From positions 21,372-85,371 of the forward strand of contig JBBDJE010000046.1 in assembly GCA_040880065.1 (NCBI GenBank): DNA of 64,000 nucleotides, read 5' to 3'. The notes beneath the pieces are model-generated. The model saw nothing but the letters and a program-made list of their open reading frames with translations. It had not been told where the DNA came from and made no database searches. The translations under genes and the position numbers were made by a program. Shown here in pieces: positions 1-8,498 of this stretch. Every line of letters begins with the position of its first letter. Position 1 is the stretch's first letter. Origin of the DNA: Abyssibius sp040880065 (lineage in GTDB: Bacteria; Pseudomonadota; Alphaproteobacteria; Rhodobacterales; Rhodobacteraceae).

Positions 1-313
1 TATCATTGCGCGACAAATAGTGCCGGGCATAGGCGATGATCAGCAGTCCGATGCCAAGGATGAGCGCGGCAAAGAAAAAGCCAAGCCCGTCGAGCATGAA
101 ACTGGCGTTCAGCCCCAATAGCGGTATCCAGTCGAGCCTTGCCACCACAACCCCGCCCGCCATAACCGTGGGCAAATTGGTGAGCAGGCCGATAAAAGCT
201 GCGAGGCTCACTGCAAAGGTGACGCTCGCACAAACCCGGCGGCCCGCGCCGTTCATTATTCCGGGCAAAAGCGCGCCAAGAAACGGCAAAGCGACGATAA
301 GAAAAAGCGACAC
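1..313 (-). CDS. mrpA: MrpA/MnhA-type Na+/H+ antiporter subunit A, N-terminal part
   Basis: Partial gene entering from the left edge; only the first 104 codons are here. The start is GTG at 313-311, preceded by AGGAG about six bases upstream on the minus strand. The product opens with a hydrophobic segment (VSLFLIVALPFLGALLPG), followed by further membrane segments, then a W-I-P-x-L-G-L and S-F-x-L-D-G-L stretch and I-L-G-I-G before Y-A-R-H-Y-L. That arrangement is characteristic of the first helices of MrpA/NuoL-like antiporter subunits, which exchange monovalent cations for protons in the inner membrane. The rest of an mrp operon would lie outside the window. NuoL-like relatives are possible, but the LDWIP-LG motif favours MrpA. 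Confidence 0.8.
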   Translation of the reverse strand, partial: MSLFLIVALPFLGALLPGIMNGAGRRVCASVTFAVSLAAFIGLLTNLPTVMAGGVVVARLDWIPLLGLNASFMLDGLGFFFAALILGIGLLIIAYARHYLSRND

Positions 314-507
314 GTATGCTCCTAGTCTTGTGGCCAGTCTAGATGCCCGTTTTGCGGTATATCGCTCAACACCTCAAGGGAAACCGACATTCATCGGCAC
401 CGGTTTGGGCACAATATTGCCGCACCGCAAGCAATAGCGGATCGGCATTTCCGGTGATTGTGCCATTTTTGCTATTGGCGATAGTGCAAGATGGGGCGGG
501 CGCGCCG

Positions 508-1536
508 CTATCGCGCGCCCCAGGTATCTGTCAGCCGGTAGCCTTGCGGCCACGGGTCGGACGGGTCGAGCATGTGTTGATGTGTGCCGGTGATCCATGC
601 GCGGCCCGAAATTTCGGGCAGAATGGCGGGTTTGCCGCCGACCGTAGTTTCCCCGACAATGCGGCCCGTGAAGGTCGAGCCGATCAGCGAGACCGTGGTC
701 AGGCTATCCTTCAGCCCCATTTGCCCGCGTGCATGCAACACAGCCATGCGGGCGGAAAGGGCGGTGCCGGTTGGCGAGCGGTCGACCTTGCCGGGCTGAA
801 CGGCTACGGCGGCACCGGCGCGTAAATCGTTGCCTTTGCGGTTGAGTTCACCCGCAAACAGGCAAAAGGAAAAATGCGCCCATTCGGGGTTTTCGGGGTG
901 GTGAAAGCGCAGCGCCTTATTGGCGGTATTGGTGATTTGCACACCCATTTTGGCAATTTTATGCGCCTCATCGGCCACAAGCTTGAGGCCAAGCGCTTTA
1001 GCATCGACAAAAATAAAACTGTCGCCGCCATAGGCAGTGTCAACATTCAGCGTGCCCAGACCTTCCACATCAAGCTTCACATCTAACGCGGCAGCAAAAC
1101 TTGGCAGGTTCTGCACGAAAATCCGCTCGGCCTTGCCATTGTGGCATTCGGCGCGCACCTTCACCAGCCCGCCGGGGGCTTCGAGCAGCATTTCGGTCAC
1201 GGGCTCCTGCATGGGGATAATGCCGCTATCGAGCAGCACGGTTGCAACGCAGATCGAGTTCGAGCCCGACATTGGCGGTGTGTCTTCCGGCTCCATGATA
1301 ATGAAGGCGGCATCGGCGCGCGGGTCTTTGGGTGGCACAAGCAGGTTCACATGGCGAAACACGCCGCCGCGCGGCTCGTTTAGCACGAAATTGCGCAAAG
1401 TATTGTCTTTGGCAATCCAGCGCGACTGTTCCCACAAGGTCTCGCCGGGGGGTGGGGCAACCCCGCCGATAATGACATCACCAACCTCGCCCTCGGCATG
1501 GGCGGAAATAACGTGGATTGTTTTGCTCGATCGCAT
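508..1536 (-). CDS. Proline racemase-family protein, probable trans-3-hydroxy-L-proline dehydratase
   Basis: The 342-residue product belongs to the proline racemase fold family. The first catalytic position, usually Cys in M-C-G-H, is Ser90 here (MSGSN), and the second, usually Cys in S-P-C-G-T-G, is Thr256 (RSPTGTA). In this family a Thr at the second site is associated with dehydration of trans-3-hydroxy-L-proline to delta1-pyrroline-2-carboxylate rather than epimerisation; the Ser at the first site makes the exact activity less certain. It is the last gene of a minus-strand operon, nine bases after the aconitase-X gene. The neighbouring epimerase keeps the Cys/Cys pair, so the two paralogues have diverged in chemistry. 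A pyrroline-2-carboxylate reductase homologue at 10140 would consume the product. Confidence 0.75.
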   Translation of the reverse strand: MRSSKTIHVISAHAEGEVGDVIIGGVAPPPGETLWEQSRWIAKDNTLRNFVLNEPRGGVFRHVNLLVPPKDPRADAAFIIMEPEDTPPMSGSNSICVATVLLDSGIIPMQEPVTEMLLEAPGGLVKVRAECHNGKAERIFVQNLPSFAAALDVKLDVEGLGTLNVDTAYGGDSFIFVDAKALGLKLVADEAHKIAKMGVQITNTANKALRFHHPENPEWAHFSFCLFAGELNRKGNDLRAGAAVAVQPGKVDRSPTGTALSARMAVLHARGQMGLKDSLTTVSLIGSTFTGRIVGETTVGGKPAILPEISGRAWITGTHQHMLDPSDPWPQGYRLTDTWGAR

Positions 1537-1545
1537 AGCGCTCTC

Positions 1546-3216
1546 CTAATCAGCCAGCCAGTGCGGCAGGGTTTTGGGGGCCAGCCCACTTTGCGCGGCG
1601 GCCACACAATCGGCAAGGCCGCCAAAGCGCACCGTGCGGCCCGAAAGACCTGGCGCGTAATGGGCGTATTTGCCAGAATTGGTCATCAGGTTGCGGGTTT
1701 TGGGTGGAAAGATCGGCTCGGTGATCGAGCACCAGCAAATATCGGGGATAACCTGAGCACCGAAGGCTTCCAGCTTTGCCAGCGTGCCATCGGCGCGAAT
1801 ATCTGCCAGCACATTCTGCCCGACGGTTACAATCGTGCTAACCGCCGCCTTGCCCGAAACCAGCGCGGCCAGTGCACGGCATTCGGGCGCTGAAAAATGC
1901 GGGCTGCCAAAGGCGACAAGATCAATCTCGGGCGCGCCTTGGTTCAGCCCGGCCCAGATATGGGCAAGCTCGGTTCGGGTTACGCCTGTGCAATCATCGG
2001 GCACGGGGAAGTCGCCTGCCTCGGGCGTGTGGCCAGCCACATGCAGCATGGGCGCGGCCGAGGTCGTGCCAAAGGCGGCGCAAAGGGCTTTGAGGTCATC
2101 ATCGCTTGGCTGTAGCGCCTCCAGCCCCGTGAGCAGCGGAATCCGGTCAGCCGAAAGCTGGCCTGCGATATAGCCGAGCATGGGCCAGAGCGCATCGTCA
2201 TGCGTTGCGGGCAGGTTGATATGCAACCGGCGAAGCGGGGCGCGGTTGGCGGTGTGATAGACGCCCGAAAGCGGCGCACGGCCCGTCATGGCGATAAAAA
2301 GGTCAAGGTAGTCGGGGTGTTTGACCGAGCGCGCCGCAAGCACGGTATTGGCATAAATCACGGCATTGGACTCCGACCATCCGATATTTTCGCCCGCCTT
2401 TGGTGCAGAGGCGAGCAAATAGGGGGCGCAGGTAAAGGTGGGGCGCGCGCCCATCTTCACATAGGCATCGGCAAGGCGCGCGGCGCGCAGCCCGAAGCTT
2501 GGCGGCACGCCCTGCGCCCGCCAGTTGCCATGGTCCACCGAAATGGCGTTCATCGTGGTGGGAATGCATACCTGCCCGCCCATTTCAGCCATTTTCTCAG
2601 CGAAACGCAGGTTGGCGGTGTTGGCGAGAATGCAGCCATCAATATGCGCTTGGGTTACGTCAATGAGCGCTGAAGCGCCCTGCAGCAGGGCCATGGCGCA
2701 AATAACCTCCATCGCAATGCGCTGTGCGGGGCCGCTTTCGCCGTTCAGTCTGGCGCGGTCCTGGGGGGTAAGGGCCAGTGCTTCGGCCTGTGCTTTGCCA
2801 AGCGGCAGGTGCAGACCGTCGATGATGAGCGCATCGGCGGTGAGTTCGGCCATTTTGGCGGTGCTTGCTTGTGCAAAGGCTTTTGCCCCGAGCCGCACGA
2901 CCGGAACCGGGCGGTCGAACATTTGCGCGGCGATCATTGCACCAAGGGTAACAACATCCTCGGCCTCGCGAAACACAAAGGCGGCGGGGGCTGTGCCGTT
3001 CAGCGCCATATCGAGCATCACGCCGCTGCCGCTGCACGAGCCGCGCGTGGTGGGCATGATGAGCACTTTGCCGGCAAGCGACTGGCCGTGCAGCGGATGG
3101 TAGGCATCAATCACCAGCCCGCTGACAGGGTCGACCCCGCCCCAAAAGCTCAGCCCTTCAGCACTTGCCAGAACCGCGCCTTTGGCCGTGCCTGCGATGA
3201 TGCTGCGATTACTCAT
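1546..3216 (-). CDS. Aconitase X, fused type (probable cis-3-hydroxy-L-proline dehydratase)
   Basis: A 556-residue protein that joins the two AcnX parts in one chain. Residues about 1-130 form the small swivel domain (DUF126; motif TTRGSCSGSG near residue 56), and the remainder is the large aconitase-X catalytic domain (DUF521) ending with C-W-C-S-I-T-E-P and N-S-G-K-Y-A-H-Y. Bacterial AcnX of this kind is known as cis-3-hydroxy-L-proline dehydratase with an iron-sulfur centre, giving delta1-pyrroline-2-carboxylate. Its ATG overlaps the stop of the epimerase gene by four bases, which supports translational coupling. Placement between two proline-racemase homologues fits hydroxyproline use. 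Confidence 0.85.
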   Translation of the reverse strand: MSNRSIIAGTAKGAVLASAEGLSFWGGVDPVSGLVIDAYHPLHGQSLAGKVLIMPTTRGSCSGSGVMLDMALNGTAPAAFVFREAEDVVTLGAMIAAQMFDRPVPVVRLGAKAFAQASTAKMAELTADALIIDGLHLPLGKAQAEALALTPQDRARLNGESGPAQRIAMEVICAMALLQGASALIDVTQAHIDGCILANTANLRFAEKMAEMGGQVCIPTTMNAISVDHGNWRAQGVPPSFGLRAARLADAYVKMGARPTFTCAPYLLASAPKAGENIGWSESNAVIYANTVLAARSVKHPDYLDLFIAMTGRAPLSGVYHTANRAPLRRLHINLPATHDDALWPMLGYIAGQLSADRIPLLTGLEALQPSDDDLKALCAAFGTTSAAPMLHVAGHTPEAGDFPVPDDCTGVTRTELAHIWAGLNQGAPEIDLVAFGSPHFSAPECRALAALVSGKAAVSTIVTVGQNVLADIRADGTLAKLEAFGAQVIPDICWCSITEPIFPPKTRNLMTNSGKYAHYAPGLSGRTVRFGGLADCVAAAQSGLAPKTLPHWLAD

Positions 3217-4214
3217 TTGACCACGAAGCCATGCGCGAACGGGTCGCGATCATCAATGAAGATGGTGTTGAACCCCGTGACCCGCGCCCAACCGGCGACA
3301 GAGGGGATAATGGCCGGTTTGCCCGCAACCATTGTGGCCGCCTCGATGCGGCCTTTGAACAGCGAACCGATAATGCTTTCATGCACAAAATCATCACCCG
3401 GCTTCAGCTTTCCCTTGGCGGCAAGCTGCGCCATGCGCGCCGAGGTGCCGGTGCCGCAGGGCGAACGGTCTATCGCCTTGTCACCATAAAGCACGGCATT
3501 GCGGCCATGGGCGGCAGGGTCGCGCGGCGCGCCTGTCCACAAGATATGGCTAAGCCCGTTGATGGCCGCATGTTCGGGATGGATGAACTCATATTTGGCG
3601 TTTAGCGCATCGCGCAGCTTGCGACCAAGGCCAACAAGGTCGCCCGCCGCATAATCGGCCATATCGGCATAGTTTTTTTGCGGCTCGACAATGGCATAGA
3701 AATTACCGCCATAGGCCACATCGACGATGATTTCACCCAAGCCTTCAACCGCGGCGCTCAACCCTTCAGCATGCAAAAAGCCCGGCACATTAATCAGCCG
3801 CACTTCTTCAATGAACCGCCCCTCCCGGCGATAGGTCACATCAACCCGCCCGGCTGGCGTGTCGAGCCGCAATGTGCCGGGAGTTGCCGGGCGTATCAGC
3901 CCGTTTTCCAGCGCGATGGTCACCGTGCCAATCGTGCCATGCCCGCACATGGGCAGGCAGCCCGAGGTTTCGATGAACAGCACGCCAATGTCGCAATCCG
4001 CGCGGGCAGGCGGATAGAGAATGGCGCCCGACATCTGGTCATGGCCGCGCGGCTCAAACATCAATCCGGTGCGAATCCAGTCATGATTGGCCAGAAAATC
4101 GGCGCGGCGTTCCAGCATTGTGGCACCGCGCAGCAGGGGCGCGCCGCCGGTCACAAGGCGCACGGGGTTGCCGCAGGTATGCCCGTCGATGCAAGGGAAG
4201 GTGTATTGGGTCAT
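3213..4214 (-). CDS. 4-hydroxyproline 2-epimerase
   Basis: Proline racemase-family protein of 333 residues starting at MTQYTF. A much longer open frame extends upstream, but the ATG at 4214 overlaps the preceding stop (ATGA) and matches the family start. Both catalytic cysteines are present: Cys90 in MCGHG and Cys253 in RSPCGTG. Enzymes with this pair interconvert trans-4-hydroxy-L-proline and cis-4-hydroxy-D-proline in the cytoplasm. The adjacent FAD oxidoreductase would oxidise the D-product. Proline racemase activity cannot be excluded from sequence alone, but the operon context favours 4-hydroxyproline. Confidence 0.88.
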   Translation of the reverse strand: MTQYTFPCIDGHTCGNPVRLVTGGAPLLRGATMLERRADFLANHDWIRTGLMFEPRGHDQMSGAILYPPARADCDIGVLFIETSGCLPMCGHGTIGTVTIALENGLIRPATPGTLRLDTPAGRVDVTYRREGRFIEEVRLINVPGFLHAEGLSAAVEGLGEIIVDVAYGGNFYAIVEPQKNYADMADYAAGDLVGLGRKLRDALNAKYEFIHPEHAAINGLSHILWTGAPRDPAAHGRNAVLYGDKAIDRSPCGTGTSARMAQLAAKGKLKPGDDFVHESIIGSLFKGRIEAATMVAGKPAIIPSVAGWARVTGFNTIFIDDRDPFAHGFVVK

Positions 4215-5446
4215 GATGCTCTCGAAAAACGCTGCGGAGAAAAGGCGGTAAGGTCGATCTGCGCGGCCCTGTCTTGTAGCATATCGGCGACAATCGCGGC
4301 AGTCCCAGCCGATTGGGTCAGGCCCAGATGGCCATGGCCAAAGGCGCAAATGGTGTTGGGCTGGCTGCCGAGCGGGCCAAGGGCGGGCAGGCTGTCGGGT
4401 AGTGAGGGGCGAAAGCCCATCCACTGCGTGCCGCCCTCGATACTCAACCCCGGCATGAAACGCTTGGCTTTTTTCAGCATCGCATCGGCGCGGGCATAGT
4501 TTGGGGGCAGGCTCAGGCCGCCAAGCTCCACCGCACCACCCACACGAATGCCCGATGTGAGCGCGGTGATCACGAACCCGTGGCTGGAAAACGTAACCTG
4601 TGTGCGCAAATCAAATGCACTGGCAGGCAGGGTAGTGTTGTAGCCACGCTCGGTTTCCAGCGGAATTTTTGCACCTGCCGTGCGCGCCAACAGGTGAGAG
4701 TGCGCCCCAGCGGCCAGCACCACGCGCCCCGCAAGCGGCCCGGCGCTGGTGTCAACGCCCGTCGCGGTAAGTGCAGTTGCCTCGGCAATGACAATTTCGC
4801 CGCCGCCTGCCGTGAAGACTTCGGCCAGTGCCAAGGTATAGTCGCGCGGATCGGTGATCGAGCACCAGTCGGGCGTGAAGCTGGCATGGGTGAAACGCGC
4901 ATCCAGCCCCGGCTGGATCTCGGCAATTTCGCCGCCTTTCAGGTGGCGAAAAGCGATGCCGGCCTGCTTGCGCTGCTCCCAGCCGGGCAGCGATGCCCTG
5001 AACTCTTTTTCGCCCTCGTAAACCTGCAACTGACCACGGCGCGCCAGCATATGCGCCAGTTTATGCCGGGATAAGAACGGGCCAAGCGCCGATGCGCTGA
5101 ACGCCATAAGCGCGGTTTGTGCCTGTGTGCTGGCCGCAACGCGCGAAGCCCAGCTTGCCCGCCAGAATCGTAGCATCCAGGGCGCGATTTTCAGCGCATA
5201 GCGCGGCGGCACCGAAAGCGGGCCAAGCGGGTCGAGCAGCCATTTAGGGGCCTGACGGATGATGCGGGGCGAGGCGAGCGGCAGAATATCGGAAAAGGCA
5301 AAAGCCCCTGCATTGCCTGCCGATGCGCCCGCAGCCGGCCCTTCGCGTTCAACTATGCATACATCCAGCCCGCGCGCCTGTGCCTCAAGCGCGATTGACA
5401 GGCCAACGACGCCCGCGCCGATGACAACAACCCTGTTGCTGCTCAC
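4211..5446 (-). CDS. FAD-dependent D-amino acid (D-hydroxyproline) dehydrogenase
   Basis: A 411-residue DAO/DadA-family flavoprotein. The N-terminal Rossmann motif is V-I-G-A-G-V-V-G-L, followed by an acidic end of beta-2 (IVERE) and a G-A-S-A-G-N-A-G segment typical of DadA. The C-terminus carries G-F-R-P-S-L-P-D and G-H-G-H-L-G-L, as in glycine/D-amino acid oxidases. The start is GTG (5446), sharing one base with the TAG stop of the ABC ATPase gene. In this operon it most likely oxidises cis-4-hydroxy-D-proline to delta1-pyrroline-4-hydroxy-2-carboxylate. Other D-amino acids are possible substrates. Confidence 0.85.
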   Translation of the reverse strand: MSSNRVVVIGAGVVGLSIALEAQARGLDVCIVEREGPAAGASAGNAGAFAFSDILPLASPRIIRQAPKWLLDPLGPLSVPPRYALKIAPWMLRFWRASWASRVAASTQAQTALMAFSASALGPFLSRHKLAHMLARRGQLQVYEGEKEFRASLPGWEQRKQAGIAFRHLKGGEIAEIQPGLDARFTHASFTPDWCSITDPRDYTLALAEVFTAGGGEIVIAEATALTATGVDTSAGPLAGRVVLAAGAHSHLLARTAGAKIPLETERGYNTTLPASAFDLRTQVTFSSHGFVITALTSGIRVGGAVELGGLSLPPNYARADAMLKKAKRFMPGLSIEGGTQWMGFRPSLPDSLPALGPLGSQPNTICAFGHGHLGLTQSAGTAAIVADMLQDRAAQIDLTAFSPQRFSRAS

Positions 5447-6168
5447 TACCGCACACTGGCCAGAAATTTCTGGGTTTCCGGGTGCTGCGGTGCGCCAAAG
5501 AACTCGTTGGGCGGCGCGATCTCGGCAAGTATGCCCTGATGGAAAAACGCCACGCGGTTGGAGACATCACGCGCGAAGCCCATTTCATGGGTGACGCAGA
5601 TCATCGTCATCCCCTCATCGGCCAAGAGTTTGAGCGTGTCGAGCACCTCGCCCACCAGTTGCGGGTCGAGCGCGGATGTCACCTCGTCAAACAGCATATA
5701 GGCGGGGTTCATGGCCAGAGCACGGGCAATGGCCATACGCTGCTGCTGCCCGCCCGAAAGCCGCCCGGGATACACTTTGAGCTTGTCGGCCAAGCCCACA
5801 TGCGTGAGCTGCTTGACGGCATTTGCCTCGGCTTCGGCGCGGCCCATGCCCAGCACCTTGCGTGGCGCAAGGGTCACGTTTTCCAGCACGGTGAGGTGTG
5901 GAAAGGCGTTGAATTGCTGAAACACGATGCCGATTTTGCGGCGCAGCTTGTTCAGGTCGGTCGATCTGGCATGCACCTCGGTGCCGTCAACCAGTATAGC
6001 GCCGCTATTGATAGGCTCCAGCCCGTTGATACAGGTCAGCAAGGTTGATTTGCCCGAGCCCGAGCCGCCGATCACCGACACAACTTCGCCTTTTTCAACC
6101 GTCAGATCGACGCCTTTCAGCACTTCGAGAGGGCCAAAAGATTTGCGGACGTTTTTAATCTCAATCAT
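5446..6168 (-). CDS. Polar amino-acid ABC transporter ATP-binding protein
   Basis: ATPase of the GlnQ/HisP type, 240 residues from MIEIKNV. It has the Walker A motif GGSGSGKST, the signature LSGGQQQRM and the Walker B ending M-L-F-D-E-V-T-S-A-L-D. The start at 6168 overlaps the end of the permease gene by eight bases. With two permeases and a periplasmic binding protein immediately upstream it forms a complete type-1 amino-acid importer. Because it is followed by the hydroxyproline epimerase and dehydrogenase genes, hydroxyproline or a related imino acid is the inferred substrate. Confidence 0.92.
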   Translation of the reverse strand: MIEIKNVRKSFGPLEVLKGVDLTVEKGEVVSVIGGSGSGKSTLLTCINGLEPINSGAILVDGTEVHARSTDLNKLRRKIGIVFQQFNAFPHLTVLENVTLAPRKVLGMGRAEAEANAVKQLTHVGLADKLKVYPGRLSGGQQQRMAIARALAMNPAYMLFDEVTSALDPQLVGEVLDTLKLLADEGMTMICVTHEMGFARDVSNRVAFFHQGILAEIAPPNEFFGAPQHPETQKFLASVR

Positions 6169-6814
6169 TTTCACGCCACCTTTTTTCGAGTTGGCCACCA
6201 AACCGGGCAATCGGAAAGCTTATAAGGAAGTAGATTGCACCGGCGACGATAAGGATGAACATCGGCTCTTGCAGCCGCGTGATAAGGGTTTGTGACTGTT
6301 TTAACAGTTCAAACACCCCGATAAAGCCCACCAGTGCGGTATCTTTCATCACGCCAAGCGTAAGACCAATCCAGCTTGGCAGCCCGACACGCAGCGCCAT
6401 GGGAAACACGATATGGCGCATGTCTTGCGCCCATGTCATGCCCAAAGAGCGGGCCGCGCGGCGGGTGGTTATTGGCACAGCCGATATCGCCCCGCGCACA
6501 ATTTCGGTGCAATAGGCCGATGTATAAAGCGCCAGCACAATGCATGATGTGGTAAATGCGGTAATGCCGAGCCCGATGATGGCCTGAAACGCATTTGCCA
6601 ATACAAGCTGGATCAGCAGCGGCACAGAACGGAATACGTCAAGCAAGAATACCAAAGGCAGGGTAAGCCATGGGCTCACCTGGCTGCGGATGATGCCAAA
6701 CAAAAGCCCGAGCAGCGTGCCGCCGATCACCGCGAATGCGGTGACCTGAAGCGTGATCAACGCGCCTATGCCCATGAATCTCAGGTCGTTCAGGGTTAAT
6801 CCCGTTTCAAACAT
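6161..6814 (-). CDS. Amino-acid ABC transporter permease (HisM/GlnP family)
   Basis: Inner-membrane permease of 217 residues starting MFETGLTLNDL. It has several hydrophobic helices and the EAA-like coupling loop A-A-R-S-L-G-M with downstream G-L-T-L-G. The first in-frame start lies 51 bases further upstream, but the ATG at 6814 fits the usual length of this family. It lies ten bases after the other permease gene, and the two would form the transmembrane heterodimer of the importer. Confidence 0.9.
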   Translation of the reverse strand: MFETGLTLNDLRFMGIGALITLQVTAFAVIGGTLLGLLFGIIRSQVSPWLTLPLVFLLDVFRSVPLLIQLVLANAFQAIIGLGITAFTTSCIVLALYTSAYCTEIVRGAISAVPITTRRAARSLGMTWAQDMRHIVFPMALRVGLPSWIGLTLGVMKDTALVGFIGVFELLKQSQTLITRLQEPMFILIVAGAIYFLISFPIARFGGQLEKRWREND

Positions 6815-6824
6815 GATGGCCCCC

Positions 6825-7490
6825 TCAATACCTGAACATGCGCGCGGCCAAAAGCCGCGCACCAAGTGTTACAGCTTTGGCAATGACGTAATAGACCACT
6901 GCCGCGAGCGCGAAAAATTCGAAGGTCCTGAAACTGCGATTGTTCCATTCCTGCGTGACGCCCATCAAATCGGTGTTCATGCCCACGGTCACGCCAAGCG
7001 AGGTCATGAGAATTGCCCAGACCATTTGGTTGGTGGTTGGCAAAAACGCGATGCGGAACATCTGCGGCATGACAATCAGGCGAAAGGCCTGCACCGGCTT
7101 CATGCCAAGCGAGCGCGCCGAGCGGATCTGCGTGTCGGGAATGGCGCGTAAAGCCCCGCGGAAGGTTTCGGCCAGGTAGCCAGCATTGTTAAACGCAATA
7201 CCCGCCAGCAACGAGATGTAAGGGCTGAGATGAATGCCAAACGTGCCCAGCCCGAAATGCGCCATATAGATCTGGAACAGGGCGGGAGTGTTGCGCGCAA
7301 CTTCTACCCATGCAGTCGCGGGGGCGCGCACCAGACGGGACTTCGAGTTCCGTCCGACCGCCAAAAGCACGGCAAAGGCGATGCCGATGGCCATGGACAA
7401 CAGCGCAATTTGCAGGGTGACCAGCGCGCCGTCGAGCATATCCGGAAAGCCGCGCATGGCTTGCTTCCACTGGAAGGTGTAGTTGAACAT
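6825..7490 (-). CDS. Amino-acid ABC transporter permease (HisQ/GlnP family)
   Basis: A 221-residue inner-membrane permease with a leading segment followed by hydrophobic helices, the motif V-E-V-A-R-N-T-P, and a coupling loop R-S-A-R-S-L-G-M-K-P. These are standard features of polar amino-acid permeases. The ATG at 7490 follows an AAGGGCG ribosome binding site. It is separated from the binding-protein gene by a 57-base spacer with a perfect GC-rich hairpin, and pairs with the second permease gene downstream. Confidence 0.9.
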   Translation of the reverse strand: MFNYTFQWKQAMRGFPDMLDGALVTLQIALLSMAIGIAFAVLLAVGRNSKSRLVRAPATAWVEVARNTPALFQIYMAHFGLGTFGIHLSPYISLLAGIAFNNAGYLAETFRGALRAIPDTQIRSARSLGMKPVQAFRLIVMPQMFRIAFLPTTNQMVWAILMTSLGVTVGMNTDLMGVTQEWNNRSFRTFEFFALAAVVYYVIAKAVTLGARLLAARMFRY

Positions 7491-7521
7491 CGTCGCCCTT
7501 AAAGTGAAAGTTCAGGGAAGC

Positions 7522-7541
7522 GGGGGGCCGCCAAGCCCCCC
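7522..7541 (-). promoter_or_regulatory. GC-rich intercistronic hairpin (binding protein / permease)
   Basis: Seven-base stem GGGGGGC/GCCCCCC with a six-base loop, lying between the end of the binding-protein gene and the first permease gene. No T-run follows on the minus strand, so it is unlikely to be a complete terminator. It probably protects the upstream message or partly attenuates readthrough, allowing more binding protein than permease. Confidence 0.65.
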
Positions 7542-7547
7542 ACGTTT

Positions 7548-8363
7548 TTAACGGTAGACGTTCGAAACAGTCAGATCGGGGGCTTCGCCGCCAACCCAGG
7601 TATCATAAAGCTCCTGGTAGCGACCGGTGCGCACCTGCTGGTTGATGAACAGATCAAGATAGTTCAGCAAACCATATTCCTGACGCAGCGCGATCAGCGC
7701 AACATAGTCAACCAGATAAGGTGCATCGCCTTTGATGACGAGGCCGTTATACTGGCCGGTTTCGATGATGGCCGAAGCCACGGTCGAGGTTACGACGGTT
7801 GCGTCGATCTGGCCCTGCGACAAAGCAAGGAACACATCGGCCTGTGTCTGATAAGGGCGAAAGCTGCCCCCGCCCCAGGCCTGAATGTCTTCTTCAAGCC
7901 GGATACCCTCATAAACGCCAGAAACCGATCCCACTGTGCGACCGGCAAGGTCTTCATATGTTTCGATGCCGGCATCTTCGCGGGTCAGCACCACATTGGT
8001 GAAGGCGAAGTATGGAATGGTGAAGCCAGCGGTTTTGGCGCGCTCCAGCGTGTCGGAGGTCGAGGCAACGCCCACATCAACACGGCCCGAAACCAGTGCA
8101 GGAATACGGTCGGGGAACGGGGTTTCAACGATAATGGCTTCAACGCCCAGTGCAGCGGCCAGGTCGCGGCAATAGTCAACGTCAAAGCCGATGGGTTCAT
8201 TGTTGGCATCGCGCGAGCCCATTGGCGGAAAATCCAGCACCACGGCGCAGCGCAGTTCGCCCGAGGCCATAATGTCATCAAGCTTGTCAGCAAAGGCACC
8301 TGTAGAGGTCGCAACCAAAGTTGCGGCAAGCAGGCTGCCCGAAATGAACGATAGTTTCATCAT
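7548..8363 (-). CDS. Amino-acid ABC transporter periplasmic substrate-binding protein
   Basis: SBP family 3 protein of about 271 residues. A signal peptide covers roughly the first 25 residues (basic start, hydrophobic core, A-F-A end), then the domain reads L-D-D-I-M-A-S-G-E-L-R-C and G-F-D-V-D-Y-C-R-D-L-A, the usual start of lysine/arginine/ornithine-type binding proteins. Two adjacent ATG codons at 8363 and 8360 follow GGGAGAG, so the start is uncertain by one codon. The preceding intergenic region holds a TTGTATACA palindrome, a likely operator for the operon. It would capture hydroxyproline or related amino acids in the periplasm. Confidence 0.9.
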   Translation of the reverse strand: MMKLSFISGSLLAATLVATSTGAFADKLDDIMASGELRCAVVLDFPPMGSRDANNEPIGFDVDYCRDLAAALGVEAIIVETPFPDRIPALVSGRVDVGVASTSDTLERAKTAGFTIPYFAFTNVVLTREDAGIETYEDLAGRTVGSVSGVYEGIRLEEDIQAWGGGSFRPYQTQADVFLALSQGQIDATVVTSTVASAIIETGQYNGLVIKGDAPYLVDYVALIALRQEYGLLNYLDLFINQQVRTGRYQELYDTWVGGEAPDLTVSNVYR

Positions 8364-8443
8364 TCTCTCTCCCTTGTAGCGGTTATGTCGATTCGTTTGG
8401 TTACTATGTGACCGCTTGGTATGATACGCAATGAAAATAATCT

Positions 8444-8453
8444 TTGTATACAC
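8444..8453. promoter_or_regulatory. Candidate GntR operator TTGTATACA
   Basis: The near-perfect palindrome TTGTATACAC lies about 80 bases upstream of the binding-protein start and 45 bases below the aldehyde dehydrogenase stop. TTGTnTACAA-type palindromes are common targets of FadR-subfamily GntR regulators. The same motif recurs at 10089 and, in variant form, at 12290 and 12390. Confidence 0.4.
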
Positions 8454-8498
8454 GTTGCATGCTAGATTTTTTTCACCGCGTGTCGCGGTTTTTCAGCT

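Noticed and set aside
374..463. Short minus-strand frame with a C-L-R-C motif after the racemase homologue
   Set aside because: Only about 30 residues after a plausible ATG, no ribosome binding site, and the Cys pair alone is not enough for a zinc-protein call.
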